From contig NZ_CP023690.1 in assembly GCF_008704795.1 (NCBI RefSeq), positions 9,310,501-9,374,500 on the forward strand: DNA of 64,000 bases. Direction: 5' to 3'. The notes beneath the pieces are model-generated. The model searched no databases. It was not told where the DNA came from and was given only the letters and a program-made list of their open reading frames with translations. This stretch comes from Streptomyces spectabilis. GTDB lineage: Bacteria > Actinomycetota > Actinomycetes > Streptomycetales > Streptomycetaceae. The position numbers were made by a program, and so were the translations under genes. Below are positions 9,228-18,087 of this stretch, in pieces; positions within the stretch are counted from its first letter, which is position 1, and each line of letters begins with the position of its first letter.

Positions 9228-9257
9228 CGCGGCGCCCCGGTCTCCCGGGGCGCCGCG
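9228..9257 (-). terminator. 13-bp perfect hairpin, intrinsic terminator
   Basis: CGCGGCGCCCCGG at 9228-9240 pairs perfectly with CCGGGGCGCCGCG at 9245-9257 around a four-base loop. It lies 15 bases beyond the stop of the small secreted-protein gene and separates that gene from the sigma cassette. There is no U tract, as is common in Streptomyces. Confidence 0.75.
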
Positions 9258-9272
9258 TCGTCGCGCTGGACG

Positions 9273-9539
9273 TCAGAGGGCGCCCGCGCCGTTCGCGACC
9301 TCGCTCACCTTGGCCGCGCCCGTGGCGGCGTCGGCCTTCTTCAGCTTCCCCGCGGTCTCGTCCACGGTGCCGACGACCTTCTTCACGTCGACGGCGTCGA
9401 GCGGGGTCTTGTTCCCGGTGACGGCGGTGTCCAGCAACTGCTGTCCGCCGCCCAGCGGTTCGGCGGCGACGGCGGGAGTCGCGGCCCCCAGGGCCATCGC
9501 GACGCCGACGACACCGAAGGCGGCCTTGGCGATCTTCAC
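9273..9539 (-). CDS. small secreted protein, unknown function
   Basis: An 88-residue protein with a Sec signal: VKIAKAAFGVVGVAMALGAATPAVAA, likely cleaved after AVA-A near residue 26. The mature 62 residues are Ala/Lys/Val-rich and helical (VDVKKVVGTVDETAGKLKKADAATGAAKVSEVANGAG), without Cys. The GTG at 9539 has an AAGGAAG site; the longer reading is Arg-rich with no ribosome site. A strong hairpin terminator follows. Streptomyces encode many such exported helical peptides of unknown role. Confidence 0.75.
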   Translation of the reverse strand: MKIAKAAFGVVGVAMALGAATPAVAAEPLGGGQQLLDTAVTGNKTPLDAVDVKKVVGTVDETAGKLKKADAATGAAKVSEVANGAGAL

Positions 9540-9670
9540 GATCGTTCTTCCTTCCCGGCAGCGGCGGCCTGCGGAACGCGACGGCCATGCCGTCGGAGCG
9601 TCGGGGTCGGACACTCATCTCGCCCTGCCGCAACACGTAACAGCGCCTCGGCCGGAAAGGTGACCGTTCG

Positions 9671-10186
9671 TCACCCGTTTGGCTGTGCCGTGCCGCCGAG
9701 CGGCTTGTAGGCGCTGATGACGTACAGGGCCTCGTCGTCGATCGCGGCCTTGTCCCAGTCCAGCGTGATCCGCACCGGGTGCCCGTCGGCCGCGTACCGG
9801 GTCTCGGCCTTGTGCGCCTTCTCGCGCTCGGCCCGCTCGGCCTCCTTCAACAGCGCGCCGATGGTCGGCACTTGGTCGGGCAGCTCCTTGACGACCCGGC
9901 GCCCGCTGTCGTCGAGGCCGACCGCCTCGCTCACCTTCCCGTCGCGCACCGTCACGCGGAACGTCCCGATCAAGGACCGCTCGCCCTCACCCGACCTGAG
10001 CGTGTACGCGTACGAGGAAGGCTCCTTCCATCCGGCCCCGCCCGCCGAGGAAGCGGGCGCGGGCTGCGCCTTCAGCACGTACGCGGAGGGTTCGTCCCCA
10101 CAGGCGGAGGCCGCGCCCACCACCCCCGCGACCAGAGCGGCGGAAGCCAGGAGGCGGACGGGAACACGAGAGCGCGCGGTGGTCAT
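9671..10186 (-). CDS. lipoprotein, DUF6174-like
   Basis: A 171-residue predicted lipoprotein. A hydrophobic signal (LLASAALVAGVVGAASAC) ends in a lipobox with the acylated Cys at residue 29. The mature part (YAYTLRSGEGERSLIGTFRVTVRDGKVSEAVGLDDSGRRV, read across residues 60-100) resembles the DUF6174 family of small extracellular proteins, whose function is unknown. It begins at an ATG and is followed by about 130 bases before the next gene on the same strand. Confidence 0.75.
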   Translation of the reverse strand: MTTARSRVPVRLLASAALVAGVVGAASACGDEPSAYVLKAQPAPASSAGGAGWKEPSSYAYTLRSGEGERSLIGTFRVTVRDGKVSEAVGLDDSGRRVVKELPDQVPTIGALLKEAERAEREKAHKAETRYAADGHPVRITLDWDKAAIDDEALYVISAYKPLGGTAQPNG

Positions 10187-10711
10187 GTCGGCCCTTTCGA
10201 CGACGGATACCGCTATGACGCCGCCGGGGTCAGGAACGTTCGAAGGGGGGAAGGGAAGCCGCCGTGGACGCGCGCGTACGGCGGTGACCGGGATACCGCC
10301 CGGTCACCGCCATGCACGCCGTGTCCGCTGCCGCCGACGTCAATCGTTCCCGTGGCCGGGGCCCCAGCACCTGTAGGCGACCCCGGACGCGTGAGCGAGG
10401 TGGCGGCGCGCGGGCGCATCAGCGCGGCTGTGCTGCCGTCCGCAACCACTCGAAACTGACAGCCGTAGACCTTTCTACCGGCTGGGCAACAGGTCACCCC
10501 TGCCCGCGAGGACCCTTTCTCTGACCGGTTGTGACTGAGCGGCCCCCTTGGTTCCCGGTGCTCAGCCGGGCGGCACGCGCCCGCACGGGGCGGACAGATG
10601 CCCGTTCCGTACGCCGAGTCCGCCCGTCTCGTGCCCGCGGGGGCCCGTCGTGATCGCGGAAGGCCCCTCGATCGAGCGGCGTCGGCGCGTGCGTCGTGAC
10701 ATCGTGGCTCC
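10187..10711. other. 525-base intergenic region, no gene recognised
   Basis: It separates the lipoprotein (minus strand) from the acetyltransferase (plus strand), so it must hold both promoters. Frames spanning it are Arg/Pro-rich with no domain similarity. A short hairpin, GTAGA-cctt-TCTAC, lies near 10465-10480 next to another CCTTTCT copy about 30 bases on. I recognise no riboswitch or tRNA. A small RNA cannot be excluded. Confidence 0.35.
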
Positions 10712-11284
10712 ATGGTCATCGAGGTCCGCCCGGCGTCGGCCTACGACGACGTCCGCACCCTGCTCGGTCCGAAGTCACCGGGAGCGAACGTCTGCTGGTG
10801 CCTCAGCTACCGGATCCCGGCCAAACTCAACAACGAACTCCGCGGCCCCGCCCGGGGCGAGTACGTCGCCGGGCTGTGCCGCGCCGACCCGCCTCCCGGA
10901 GTCATCGCCTACGACGGTGACGAGCCGGTCGGCTGGGCAGCCGTGGCGCCGCGCGCGGACACCTCGTTCGCACGCAGCCGGAAGATCCCGCACCTGGACG
11001 ACCTGCCGGTGTGGTCGGTGTGGTGCGTCCGCGTCCGCCCCGGCCACCGCAAGCAGGGCATCTCGCACGCCCTGATCGCCGGTGCGGTGGAGTTCGCCCG
11101 CGACCAGGGCGCCCCGGTGATCGAGGCGTACCCGCTCGACAACGGCGACGCCCGGGTGGACCTCACCATGGCCTACGCAGGGATCCGCAAGAACTTCGAA
11201 CGCGCCGGGTTCACCCACGCCGCCGACACCACCTCGGTGCTGTCCGGGCACCCCCGCGTCCTGATGCGGCTCGACCTGCGCTGA
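10712..11284 (+). CDS. GNAT-family N-acetyltransferase
   Basis: A 190-residue soluble protein. The acetyl-CoA-binding core is visible as VWSVWCVRVRPGHRKQGISHALIAGAVEFAR, containing the R/Q-x-x-G-x-[GA] loop as RKQGIS. Earlier, VCWCLSYRIP is a conserved Cys-containing segment typical of a Streptomyces subgroup annotated only as GNAT. The acceptor substrate is unknown. The ATG at 10712 stands alone in a plus-strand single-gene unit. Confidence 0.85.
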   Translation: MVIEVRPASAYDDVRTLLGPKSPGANVCWCLSYRIPAKLNNELRGPARGEYVAGLCRADPPPGVIAYDGDEPVGWAAVAPRADTSFARSRKIPHLDDLPVWSVWCVRVRPGHRKQGISHALIAGAVEFARDQGAPVIEAYPLDNGDARVDLTMAYAGIRKNFERAGFTHAADTTSVLSGHPRVLMRLDLR

Positions 11285-11393
11285 CCACGCACTCCGGCGC
11301 GGTTCCGTAGGGGATTCGGTCATTTGCCTGGCGTGATGCTGTTGTTTCTGGAGAGTTGGCTGAGCATCGTCCGGCGGTGGTTAGTATCACGAC

Positions 11394-11855
11394 GTGGTTA
11401 CGGCTTGGTCACCCCGGCACATCGTGCGGGCCCGTGCTGTAGCGGAGTCCAGCGTCGCGCCGGGGCCGCTGCTGCGGTTCCTCGCGCTCGCCGTGCTGCT
11501 GTTCGCCGTCGCCCTCACACACGGGGCGAGTCCCGGCACCACCGGGGCGCACCTGGCCACCAGCGCCGTGTCCGTGCAGAGCGCGGCCGAGGACCTGCCC
11601 GTCACCACGGCCGAGCCGACCGCCCTGGGCGCGGCGGGCGACGGGCACGCAGAGCACGGCCCCGTCCACTCCAACGAACAGTGCGCTTCCGGACAGCCCA
11701 CGCAGGGACCGGCCTTCGCGCCCTCCTGCCTCGCGGCCTCCGTCGGGCAGCCGGACACGCCCGGACACCCGGCCGCGGGACGGAGCCCCGGCACGGCTGA
11801 GTACGCGGTCACGCCCGCCGTGGCCCTCAAGACATCCGTGGTCCAACAGGTTTAG
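11394..11855 (+). CDS. small membrane protein with His/Cys motif
   Basis: A 153-residue protein with one membrane segment at about 26-43 (LLRFLALAVLLFAVALTHG) and an exported tail. The tail holds GDGHAEHGPVHSNEQC and a second Cys (APSCLA), a possible metal-binding or disulphide pair; the layout resembles DUF6153 proteins. The GTG lies seven bases after TAGTAT (11382-11387), so the message may be leaderless. The gene is 145 bases ahead of a second protein with the same kind of motif, which suggests a working pair. Confidence 0.55.
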   Translation: MVTAWSPRHIVRARAVAESSVAPGPLLRFLALAVLLFAVALTHGASPGTTGAHLATSAVSVQSAAEDLPVTTAEPTALGAAGDGHAEHGPVHSNEQCASGQPTQGPAFAPSCLAASVGQPDTPGHPAAGRSPGTAEYAVTPAVALKTSVVQQV

Positions 11856-12000
11856 CCCGCGACACCCGGCCACGCCCTCCCGTCCCCGAACGGTGGGGAG
11901 CGGCTGTGGCCGGAGGTCGTCCGCTCCCCCCACCCCCCACTCACATCCGTCGCGCCTTCCCCACGGCTGCCGCCGTCGAGGAGGCGCGACCGGAGGACCC

Positions 12001-12426
12001 GTGTCCGTACCCACCCGCATGCCCGTCCGCCCGCGGCGGCGGCGCACACCGTGGCGGCGGAGGATCGCCGCGCTGGTGCGCGGCAGCCTCCTCGCCGTCA
12101 TGGGGCTGTGCGCCCTCGTGCACGGACCGCTCGACGAGAACCACGGGCCCGAGCGCCCGCCCGTCGCGGTCGCCGTTCCCACCACAGAGGATGCCGCACC
12201 CCACAGCCCCCACCGACACCACGGGTCGGAGGAGTGCGCCCCCGACGGCCCCCTGCGCACCCCCGTCGCCCCGGCCGCGGATCAGCCGCCCACCGGCGCG
12301 GGAGTCCTCACGGCCGCCGCGGCCTTCGCGGTGCTCAGAGGGCCGAAGCCGCGCAGGACACAGCGGCGTCGAAGAACACGTACGGGCAGGACGGCTCTCG
12401 TCCGCACGGCCCGGTGGCGCATCTAG
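12001..12426 (+). CDS. small membrane protein with His/Cys motif, second copy type
   Basis: A 141-residue protein. An Arg-rich N-terminus is followed by a membrane segment at about 22-41 ([20 protein letters not shown]) and an exported loop with [12 protein letters not shown], a likely metal site. A second short hydrophobic stretch ([13 protein letters not shown]) and a basic tail follow. The GTG at 12001 has GGAGG four bases upstream. It shares topology and the His-rich-then-Cys motif with the gene before it, without close sequence identity. It is followed after 128 bases by the cysteine-synthase-like gene. A role in metal handling is possible but unproven. Confidence 0.6.
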   Translation: MSVPTRMPVRPRRRRTPWRRRIAALVRGSLLAVMGLCALVHGPLDENHGPERPPVAVAVPTTEDAAPHSPHRHHGSEECAPDGPLRTPVAPAADQPPTGAGVLTAAAAFAVLRGPKPRRTQRRRRTRTGRTALVRTARWRI

Positions 12427-12554
12427 ACCGCTCGCCCGCAGCCACACCCCGGCTGCCGCGCTCGCGACCCCGCAGACACGGACCGCCCGTCCGCCGCGAG
12501 GCCGCGACGCGAGATGAACACGCACCGCGCATTCGTCGAGCGAGAGCGAAAGAG

Positions 12555-13652
12555 ATGCAGTCACCGATGAACATCGCCAGGACGACCGACCGTTCCGCCC
12601 TGTCGGCCCTCGTGGGGGACACGCCGCTGCTGCGCGTGTCCGAGCCCCTCGCGCCCGCAGGACACGGCTTCTGGGCCAAGCTGGAAGGCTTCAATCCGGG
12701 TGGCATCAAGGACCGGCCCGGCCTGCACATGGTGGAGCGGGCCCGCTCCCGGGGCGAACTGCGCCCCGGCGGCCGGATCATCGAGTCCACCAGCGGCACC
12801 CTCGGCCTGGGCCTCGCCCTGGCCGGCATGGTCCACGGCCACCCCGTCACCCTTGTCACCGACCCCGGCCTCGAACCGTCCATGACGCGCCTGCTCACCG
12901 CCTACGGGGCGAGCGTCGACATCGTCGCGGAGCCGCACCCCACCGGCGGCTGGCAGCAGGCCCGCCGCGACCGCGTCACCGAACTGCTGGGTGCCCACCC
13001 CGGCTCGTGGTGCCCCGACCAGTACAACAACCCCGACAACACCAGCGCCTACACCCCGCTGGGCCTCGAACTGGCCGCCCAGCTCGGCCACATCGACGTC
13101 CTCGTGTGCAGCGTCGGCACCGGCGGTCACTCCGCGGGCGTCGGCCGCGTCCTGCGCCAGCTCTACCCGGACATCGACATCGTCGGCGTCGACACCATCG
13201 GCTCGACCATCTTCGGCCAGCCCGCCCGGACCCGCCTCATGCGCGGCCTCGGCTCCAGCATCTACCCCCGCAACGTCGCCTACGACACCTTCCGCGAGGT
13301 CCACTGGGTGGCCCCGCAGGAGGCGGTGTGGACCTGCCGGCGCCTCGCCGCGTCCCACTACGCCACCGGCGGCTGGAGCGTCGGCGCCGTCGCGCTCGTC
13401 GCGGGCTGGCTCGCCCGCACCCTGCCCGCCGACACCCGCATCGCCGCGATCTTTCCGGACGGACCGCAGCGCTACCTCGGCACCGTGTACGACGACGAGT
13501 ACTGCGCGCGGCACGGGCTGCTCGAAGGACCGCCGCCCGCCGAACCGGAGGTCATCGGCCGCGCCGACGAGAAGGAGGTGCACCGCTGGACCCGGTGCGC
13601 CGATGTCGTCGACCCGCTGACCCTGACCGCCGCCGGGGAGGCGGGCCGGTGA
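12555..13652 (+). CDS. PLP-dependent cysteine-synthase-like enzyme
   Basis: A 365-residue fold-type II PLP enzyme. [10 protein letters not shown] holds the Schiff-base Lys at about 52. STSGTLG at 78-84 replaces the TSGNTG substrate loop of true CysK, and VGTGGHSAG forms the phosphate cup. The altered loop and longer C-terminus (about 60 residues) argue against housekeeping cysteine synthesis and for a specialised beta-replacement, as in SbnA-like enzymes that act on O-phospho- or O-acetyl-serine. The ATG at 12555 is chosen; 12567 is also possible. The stop overlaps the MFS start by four bases. Confidence 0.82.
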   Translation: MQSPMNIARTTDRSALSALVGDTPLLRVSEPLAPAGHGFWAKLEGFNPGGIKDRPGLHMVERARSRGELRPGGRIIESTSGTLGLGLALAGMVHGHPVTLVTDPGLEPSMTRLLTAYGASVDIVAEPHPTGGWQQARRDRVTELLGAHPGSWCPDQYNNPDNTSAYTPLGLELAAQLGHIDVLVCSVGTGGHSAGVGRVLRQLYPDIDIVGVDTIGSTIFGQPARTRLMRGLGSSIYPRNVAYDTFREVHWVAPQEAVWTCRRLAASHYATGGWSVGAVALVAGWLARTLPADTRIAAIFPDGPQRYLGTVYDDEYCARHGLLEGPPPAEPEVIGRADEKEVHRWTRCADVVDPLTLTAAGEAGR

Positions 13653-14929
13653 AAGCCACCCTCGCGCAGCTGCGGTCCTACGAGCGCAGCGTCCAGCTGC
13701 TGATGGTGAATCAGTTCACCATCAACCTCGGCTTCTACATGCTCATGCCCTATCTGGCCGCCCACCTCTCCGGCACGCTCGGCCTGGCGGGCTGGCTCGT
13801 CGGACTCGTCCTCGGCGTGCGCAACTTCAGCCAGCAGGGCATGTTCCTGGTCGGCGGCACGCTCGCCGACCGGTTCGGCTACAAACCCCTCATCGTCGCC
13901 GGCTGCGTGCTGCGGACCGTGGGCTTCGCGACGCTCGGCCTGGTCGACTCGCTGCCCGCGCTGCTCGCCGCGTCGGCCGCCACCGGCCTCGCGGGCGCGC
14001 TGTTCAACCCGGCGGTGCGCGCGTACCTCGCGGTGGACGCGGGGGAGCGCAGGGTCGAGGCGTTCGCCCTCTTCAACGTCTTCTACCAGGCCGGGATCCT
14101 GCTGGGCCCGCTGGTCGGCATGGTCCTCACCGGGGTCGACTTCCGCATCACCTGCTTGGTGGCGGCCGCGATCTTCGCCCTGCTCTCGGTGGTGCAGATC
14201 CGCGCGCTGCCCGTCCGCGGCGGACAGCGCGCCCAGGGCGCGGGCGAGGGCGTGCTGACCCAGTGGCGGGGCATCCTCACCAACCGGCCGTTCCTGCTGT
14301 TCTCCACCGCCATGATCGGCTCGTACGTCCTGTCCTTCCAGGTCTATCTGGCCCTGCCCCTGGACGTGCGCAGGGTCGGCGGGGACGGGCAGTTCGGCAC
14401 CGTGGCGGTGGCGGCGCTCTTCGCCGTCAGCGGACTGAGCACCATCGTCGGCCAGACCAAGGTCACCGCCTGGTGCAAGGCCCGCTACGAACCAGGCGAA
14501 GCCCTGGTCAGGGGCCTCGCCGTGATGGGGGTCGCCTTCGTGCCGCTGCTCCTGGCCACCGCCGTGCCCGTGCCCGGGTCCGGCATCGGCCTGTGGGCGC
14601 TCGCCGCCGTGCCGCCGGCGCTCGCCGCGCTGCTCCTGGCCCTCGGCACGATGATCGCCTACCCCTTCGAGATGGACACCATCGTCAGGCTCTCCGGCGA
14701 TCGTCTCGTCGCCACCCACTACGGCCTCTACAACACCGTGTGCGGAGTCGGCATCACGGTCGGGAACCTCCTCACCGGCGCCGCCCTCGACGCCGCACGT
14801 GAGGCGGGGCTTCCCGCGCTGCCCTGGGCCGCGCTGTTCGCGCTCGGCCTCGCCTGCGCGAGCGCGCTGTACGGCCTGCACCGCACTGGCCGATTGGCGC
14901 CGCCCGCGCCGCGGCCCGCGGCCGCCTGA
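13649..14929 (+). CDS. MFS transporter coupled to the cysteine-synthase-like gene
   Basis: A 426-residue transporter with about 12 membrane segments and the loop motif [12 protein letters not shown] after the second segment. The GTG at 13649 shares a GTGA overlap with the preceding enzyme, so both are made together. It therefore probably exports the product of that enzyme. The sequence has an MdtH-like feel ([34 protein letters not shown]) rather than the DHA2 type found at the left of the window. A strong hairpin follows the stop. Confidence 0.85.
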   Translation: MKATLAQLRSYERSVQLLMVNQFTINLGFYMLMPYLAAHLSGTLGLAGWLVGLVLGVRNFSQQGMFLVGGTLADRFGYKPLIVAGCVLRTVGFATLGLVDSLPALLAASAATGLAGALFNPAVRAYLAVDAGERRVEAFALFNVFYQAGILLGPLVGMVLTGVDFRITCLVAAAIFALLSVVQIRALPVRGGQRAQGAGEGVLTQWRGILTNRPFLLFSTAMIGSYVLSFQVYLALPLDVRRVGGDGQFGTVAVAALFAVSGLSTIVGQTKVTAWCKARYEPGEALVRGLAVMGVAFVPLLLATAVPVPGSGIGLWALAAVPPALAALLLALGTMIAYPFEMDTIVRLSGDRLVATHYGLYNTVCGVGITVGNLLTGAALDAAREAGLPALPWAALFALGLACASALYGLHRTGRLAPPAPRPAAA

Positions 14930-14949
14930 CCCACTGACCCGTGGCAGAA

Positions 14950-14979
14950 GGGGGCAGGCGTCGTCTGACGCCTGCCCCC
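14950..14979 (+). terminator. 13-bp perfect hairpin between MFS and DUF1015 genes
   Basis: GGGGGCAGGCGTC (14950-14962) pairs with GACGCCTGCCCCC (14967-14979) around GTCT. It lies 20 bases past the MFS stop and 31 bases before the DUF1015 start. It would end or attenuate transcription within an otherwise co-directional group. Confidence 0.75.
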
Positions 14980-15010
14980 GGCAGGCCGCGTCATCCCACA
15001 GGAGTGCCCC

Positions 15011-16240
15011 ATGCCCACCTCCGACCCGACCGTGTCCGGCCCGACTCCGCCGCGCCTGCGCCCCTTCCGGGCCGTGCGCTACGACGAGGACCGCGCCGGC
15101 GACCTGTCCGCCCTCGTGGCCCCGCCCCACGACGACCTCGACCCGGCGCACGCGCGCGCCCAGCGCGTGCGCCCGCACCACATCGCGCGCCTCCTCTACG
15201 CCGCCGACCCGCAGGCCGCTGCGGGCCAGTTGCAGCGCTGGCTGCGGCGCGGCGTACTGCGGCGCGACGAACGGCCCGCCCTGTACGTGTACCAGCAGCA
15301 GCGCGGCGCGCGGATCCTGCAGCGCGGAGTGATCGGCGAACTGCCGATTCCGCGCGCGCGGGGCACGGAGTGGCCCCTGCTGCCGCACGAGGGTGTCTCC
15401 GCCCACGTCGTACGCCAGCGCGCCGCGCACATGGCGGGCCTGCGGGCCCAACTGGAGCCGCTGCTCCTGGCGTACCGCGGCACGCGGTCCACGGCCACGC
15501 AGATCACGCACCACATCACCCGGCGCACTCCGACGGCCGTGGCCCGCGTCGGCGACACGACCCACCTGATGTGGGCGTGCCACGACGAAGCCGAAACGGC
15601 CCTGCTGAGCGCGGGCGTGGAGACCGACCAGGCCCTCATAGCCGACGGCCACCACCGCCACGCCGCCTGTCTGAGCCTGGGCGCGGAGGGGAGCGGTCCC
15701 TGGACGAGCAGCCTGGCCCTGTTCGTGGACACGGTCGCCCATCCGCCGCGGCTCTCCGCGATCCATCGGGTGCTCCCCGGCCTCGACCCGGAGAAGGCGG
15801 CGTCGGCGGCCGTCGAGGTCGCGCGCGTCCGGCGGCTGCCGCGGGGGCCGCGCCCGCCCGCGCCGGACGAGGTGGTCCTCGTCGGCGGGGGACGGGCCTG
15901 GGCCGTCAGCGATCCGGACCCCGGCGCCCTGCGCGACGCCCTCACCGGCCGGCCGCCGCAGTGGGCGGCGCTTCCCTCCGCCGTGGCCGACCACCTCCTG
16001 CTCGGCGCCGCGTGGTCGGTGCCGGAACTGCCCGGCGCGGTACGTCATCTGCACGACGCGGACCGGGCGGTCGCGGCGGTCGCCGCGCCCGGCAGTGGCA
16101 GCGCCGTGCTGCTGCCCGCGCTCGGGGAGGAGCAGGTGCGGGAGCTGGCCCGGGCCGGGGTGCTGCTGCCCCGCAAGTCCACGTCGTTCGGGCCGAAACC
16201 GGCGATCGGCTTGGCGTTGCGGGTCATCGGCCTGTCGTAA
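15011..16240 (+). CDS. DUF1015-family protein (possible serine kinase)
   Basis: A 409-residue soluble protein. Family hallmarks are the N-terminal LRPFRAVRYDEDRAGDLSALVAPPHDDLD and the central IADGHHRHAACL at about 210-221. DUF1015 was long uncharacterised; as I recall, members related to the ParB/sulfiredoxin fold have been shown to phosphorylate free L-serine. That would supply O-phosphoserine, a fitting substrate for the cysteine-synthase-like enzyme two genes upstream. The ATG at 15011 has an AGGAG site. It may be a housekeeping paralogue that happens to sit here, as the hairpin upstream could isolate it. Confidence 0.8.
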   Translation: MPTSDPTVSGPTPPRLRPFRAVRYDEDRAGDLSALVAPPHDDLDPAHARAQRVRPHHIARLLYAADPQAAAGQLQRWLRRGVLRRDERPALYVYQQQRGARILQRGVIGELPIPRARGTEWPLLPHEGVSAHVVRQRAAHMAGLRAQLEPLLLAYRGTRSTATQITHHITRRTPTAVARVGDTTHLMWACHDEAETALLSAGVETDQALIADGHHRHAACLSLGAEGSGPWTSSLALFVDTVAHPPRLSAIHRVLPGLDPEKAASAAVEVARVRRLPRGPRPPAPDEVVLVGGGRAWAVSDPDPGALRDALTGRPPQWAALPSAVADHLLLGAAWSVPELPGAVRHLHDADRAVAAVAAPGSGSAVLLPALGEEQVRELARAGVLLPRKSTSFGPKPAIGLALRVIGLS

Positions 16241-16406
16241 GGGCCGACGGGCGGGAGCGGCCGCGCCCCCGCCGGAGGGCGACCGGGCATCCGATGCACA
16301 GCCCGTACGCGGACGTCATGGCTCCAGCACACGGGCCCGCCAGGCTGGCGGCATGAGGGAAGGACACATGCCACGGGGGCACTGACGGGGACGGAACACT
16401 CGGCTT

Positions 16407-16439
16407 GATGCCCGACCGTGGGGAACACGGTCGGGCATC
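16407..16439. terminator. 14-bp perfect hairpin, bidirectional terminator
   Basis: GATGCCCGACCGTG (16407-16420) pairs perfectly with CACGGTCGGGCATC (16426-16439) around GGGAA. It lies between the convergent DUF1015 and snapalysin genes and can serve both strands. Confidence 0.85.
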
Positions 16440-16470
16440 GTCGTGCCGAGGTCGTGCTCAGGACTCGCGG

Positions 16471-17052
16471 CTACCGCGCGTCGACCAGGACGCGGCCGTC
16501 GGTGGGCGTGTGCGCCGCGGCGCCGTTGCGGTACGCGGCTTCGACCCGTGCCTGCTCGGCCGCGTCGGGCACCGCGTTCTTGCAGCTGGTACCGGCGCTG
16601 GAGCCCGACATCAACTGGGAGCACGGGCCGGGCTTGGTGTCCGGCAGGCCCAGGTTGTGGCCGATCTCGTGAGCCGCGATACGGGTCTTGTCGTGGCCGT
16701 CGGTGACGGCCTGCTGGCCGAGTTGGACGACCGCGCGGCCGCCGGGGCGGACCGGGCCGAGGGTGGCCTGCGGCCAGCCGCTGGTGGCCACGATCTGGAT
16801 CTCGGCCCGGGTGCCGGGCGCGGCCTTGACCAGCTTGACGTTGTCAACGTTCCCGTTCCACGAGGCGACTCCGGCCGTGATGGCGGCCTCCCAGCCGCTG
16901 GCCCGGCTGGAGTCGTAGCGGAGCGTCACCGCGGCGGCGTCGCTCTTCGCGGCGGCGGGCTCCGGCGCGGCCACGGCGTTCGCCGCCGGGACCGCGGTGA
17001 GGAGGACCGCCACGGCGGTACCGGCTAATCCCAGCCGTATGGGGTGCAGCAT
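16471..17052 (-). CDS. snpA: snapalysin-type small neutral metalloprotease (M7)
   Basis: A 193-residue secreted zinc protease. A Sec signal (GLAGTAVAVLLTAVPAANAVAA, residues 8-29) leads to a compact domain with HEIGHNLGLPD at 128-138, the HExxHxxGxxD zinc signature of snapalysin. Two Cys (about 144 and 157) flank QLMSGSSAGTS and probably form the family disulphide. The protease hydrolyses milk-protein type substrates outside the cell. The ATG at 17052 has AAGGGA upstream. The classical divergent LysR activator SnpR is absent; a TetR gene lies upstream instead. A perfect hairpin (17081-17102) sits in the 5' region. Confidence 0.9.
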   Translation of the reverse strand: MLHPIRLGLAGTAVAVLLTAVPAANAVAAPEPAAAKSDAAAVTLRYDSSRASGWEAAITAGVASWNGNVDNVKLVKAAPGTRAEIQIVATSGWPQATLGPVRPGGRAVVQLGQQAVTDGHDKTRIAAHEIGHNLGLPDTKPGPCSQLMSGSSAGTSCKNAVPDAAEQARVEAAYRNGAAAHTPTDGRVLVDAR

Positions 17053-17080
17053 GGTCGTCTGTCCCTTCGTTCTGTGGGGG

Positions 17081-17102
17081 CTCGGTTCCACCGGGAACCG
17101 AG
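17081..17102 (-). promoter_or_regulatory. inverted repeat in the snapalysin leader
   Basis: CTCGGTTCC (17081-17089) and GGAACCGAG (17094-17102) form a 9-bp perfect palindrome around ACCG, 29-50 bases before the snapalysin ATG. It could be a repressor operator or a leader hairpin. The rest of 17053-17420, about 370 bases, holds the promoter and no gene I can support. Confidence 0.5.
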
Positions 17103-17420
17103 AAAATGGAAGGAAGGGTGGCGTGATCAGCAAGGCCCCGCGCCGACCGCCGTCCGAGCGGTGGAAGACGCGCGTGGGAGAGGACGAGGACGTACGCCCG
17201 AGAGGTGCGCGAGCACCCGAGCGCGCCCGCCGCAGCGGTGCCGACTCGGGTCAGGGGGCTGGGCATGCGTCGCTCCATTCCACACCACCGACGCTCGTGC
17301 GAGACGGTACAGCGCCGAACGCGCGCAACAGCAGCCCCAGGGCTGAGAATTTTTCCGGAGCGGCCCTTCGACCCCGCGCAAAGGTCGGAGAAGCCCCGTC
17401 TTGTCGGGATGCCGACACGT

Positions 17421-18074
17421 TCAAAGGCGGTGCGGAGGCGCGGACTTGGCGCCGGATGCGACCGGGGCGGCGGACGGCCCCGGGCCCACGAGGGCGAGGA
17501 TCGCGTCGAGGACGGCGGAGGTGAGGACGGGGAGGCCGGCGGGGGATTCGGACAGGAGGAACAGCCAGGCGAAGACGGGGCCGACGAGCAGGGCGTTGAG
17601 GGCGGCCGGGTCGGGGCGGGCGGCGAGTTCGCCGCGGGCGGCGGCGCGGTCCAGGATCTCGGTGAGGGTCTGGCGCTGCGCGCCCACGTACCGCTCGTCG
17701 AACCGGTCCCGGAGCGCGGGGTCGGCGTGGACATCGGCCAGCAGGCCGGGGACCGTCCCCTGCGGCGGCAGGCTCATGGCGTCCGCGACCTCGGCGAGCA
17801 CGGCGGCCAGATCGGCGCGGAGCGATCCGAGGTCGGGCGCCACGGCCAGGAACCGGTCCGGCAGCAGCACGTCGAAGATCATCTCTTGTTTGGTGGCGTG
17901 GCGGCGGTAGATCGCCGCCTTGCCCACGCCCGCCCGCGCGGCCACCTCGGCCATCGTCAGGCGCGCGTACCCCACGTCGGTCAGCAGCTCTCGGACGGCT
18001 GAGGCGATGGCGTCGTCGACGCGGCCGTCCCGGGGGCGGCCCCCTTGGTTGCGCGCTTGCTTCCGAGCAGACAT
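17421..18074 (-). CDS. TetR-family transcriptional repressor
   Basis: A 217-residue regulator. The DNA-binding head is clear: LTDVGYARLTMAEVAARAGVGKAAIYRRHATKQEMI, with the TetR helix-turn-helix at about residues 30-60. The C-terminal ligand domain is all-helical and divergent, as usual. The ATG at 18074 is 85 bases from the divergent DUF2867 gene. The gap contains repeated TTGGTT half-sites, so it very likely represses itself and its neighbour. The inducer is unknown. Confidence 0.9.
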   Translation of the reverse strand: MSARKQARNQGGRPRDGRVDDAIASAVRELLTDVGYARLTMAEVAARAGVGKAAIYRRHATKQEMIFDVLLPDRFLAVAPDLGSLRADLAAVLAEVADAMSLPPQGTVPGLLADVHADPALRDRFDERYVGAQRQTLTEILDRAAARGELAARPDPAALNALLVGPVFAWLFLLSESPAGLPVLTSAVLDAILALVGPGPSAAPVASGAKSAPPHRL

Positions 18075-18087
18075 GGGTGCATCATAC

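Noticed and set aside
10440..10540. Possible riboswitch or small RNA in the 10.2-10.7 kb gap
   Set aside because: Only a 5-bp hairpin is visible; none of the consensus cores I know (TPP, cobalamin, c-di-AMP, SAM) fits.
13472..16054. 860-residue minus-strand open frame
   Set aside because: It runs antisense to an MFS and a DUF1015 gene with recognisable motifs; its own translation has no family sequence.
16353..16385. Ten-codon open frame MREGHMPRGH
   Set aside because: An AAGGA-like site precedes an internal ATG, but it is too short, is followed by a terminator hairpin and leads to no downstream gene.
17127..17381. 84-residue minus-strand frame upstream of snapalysin
   Set aside because: Arg/Ala/Ser-rich, no ribosome site and no domain; it fits promoter DNA better.
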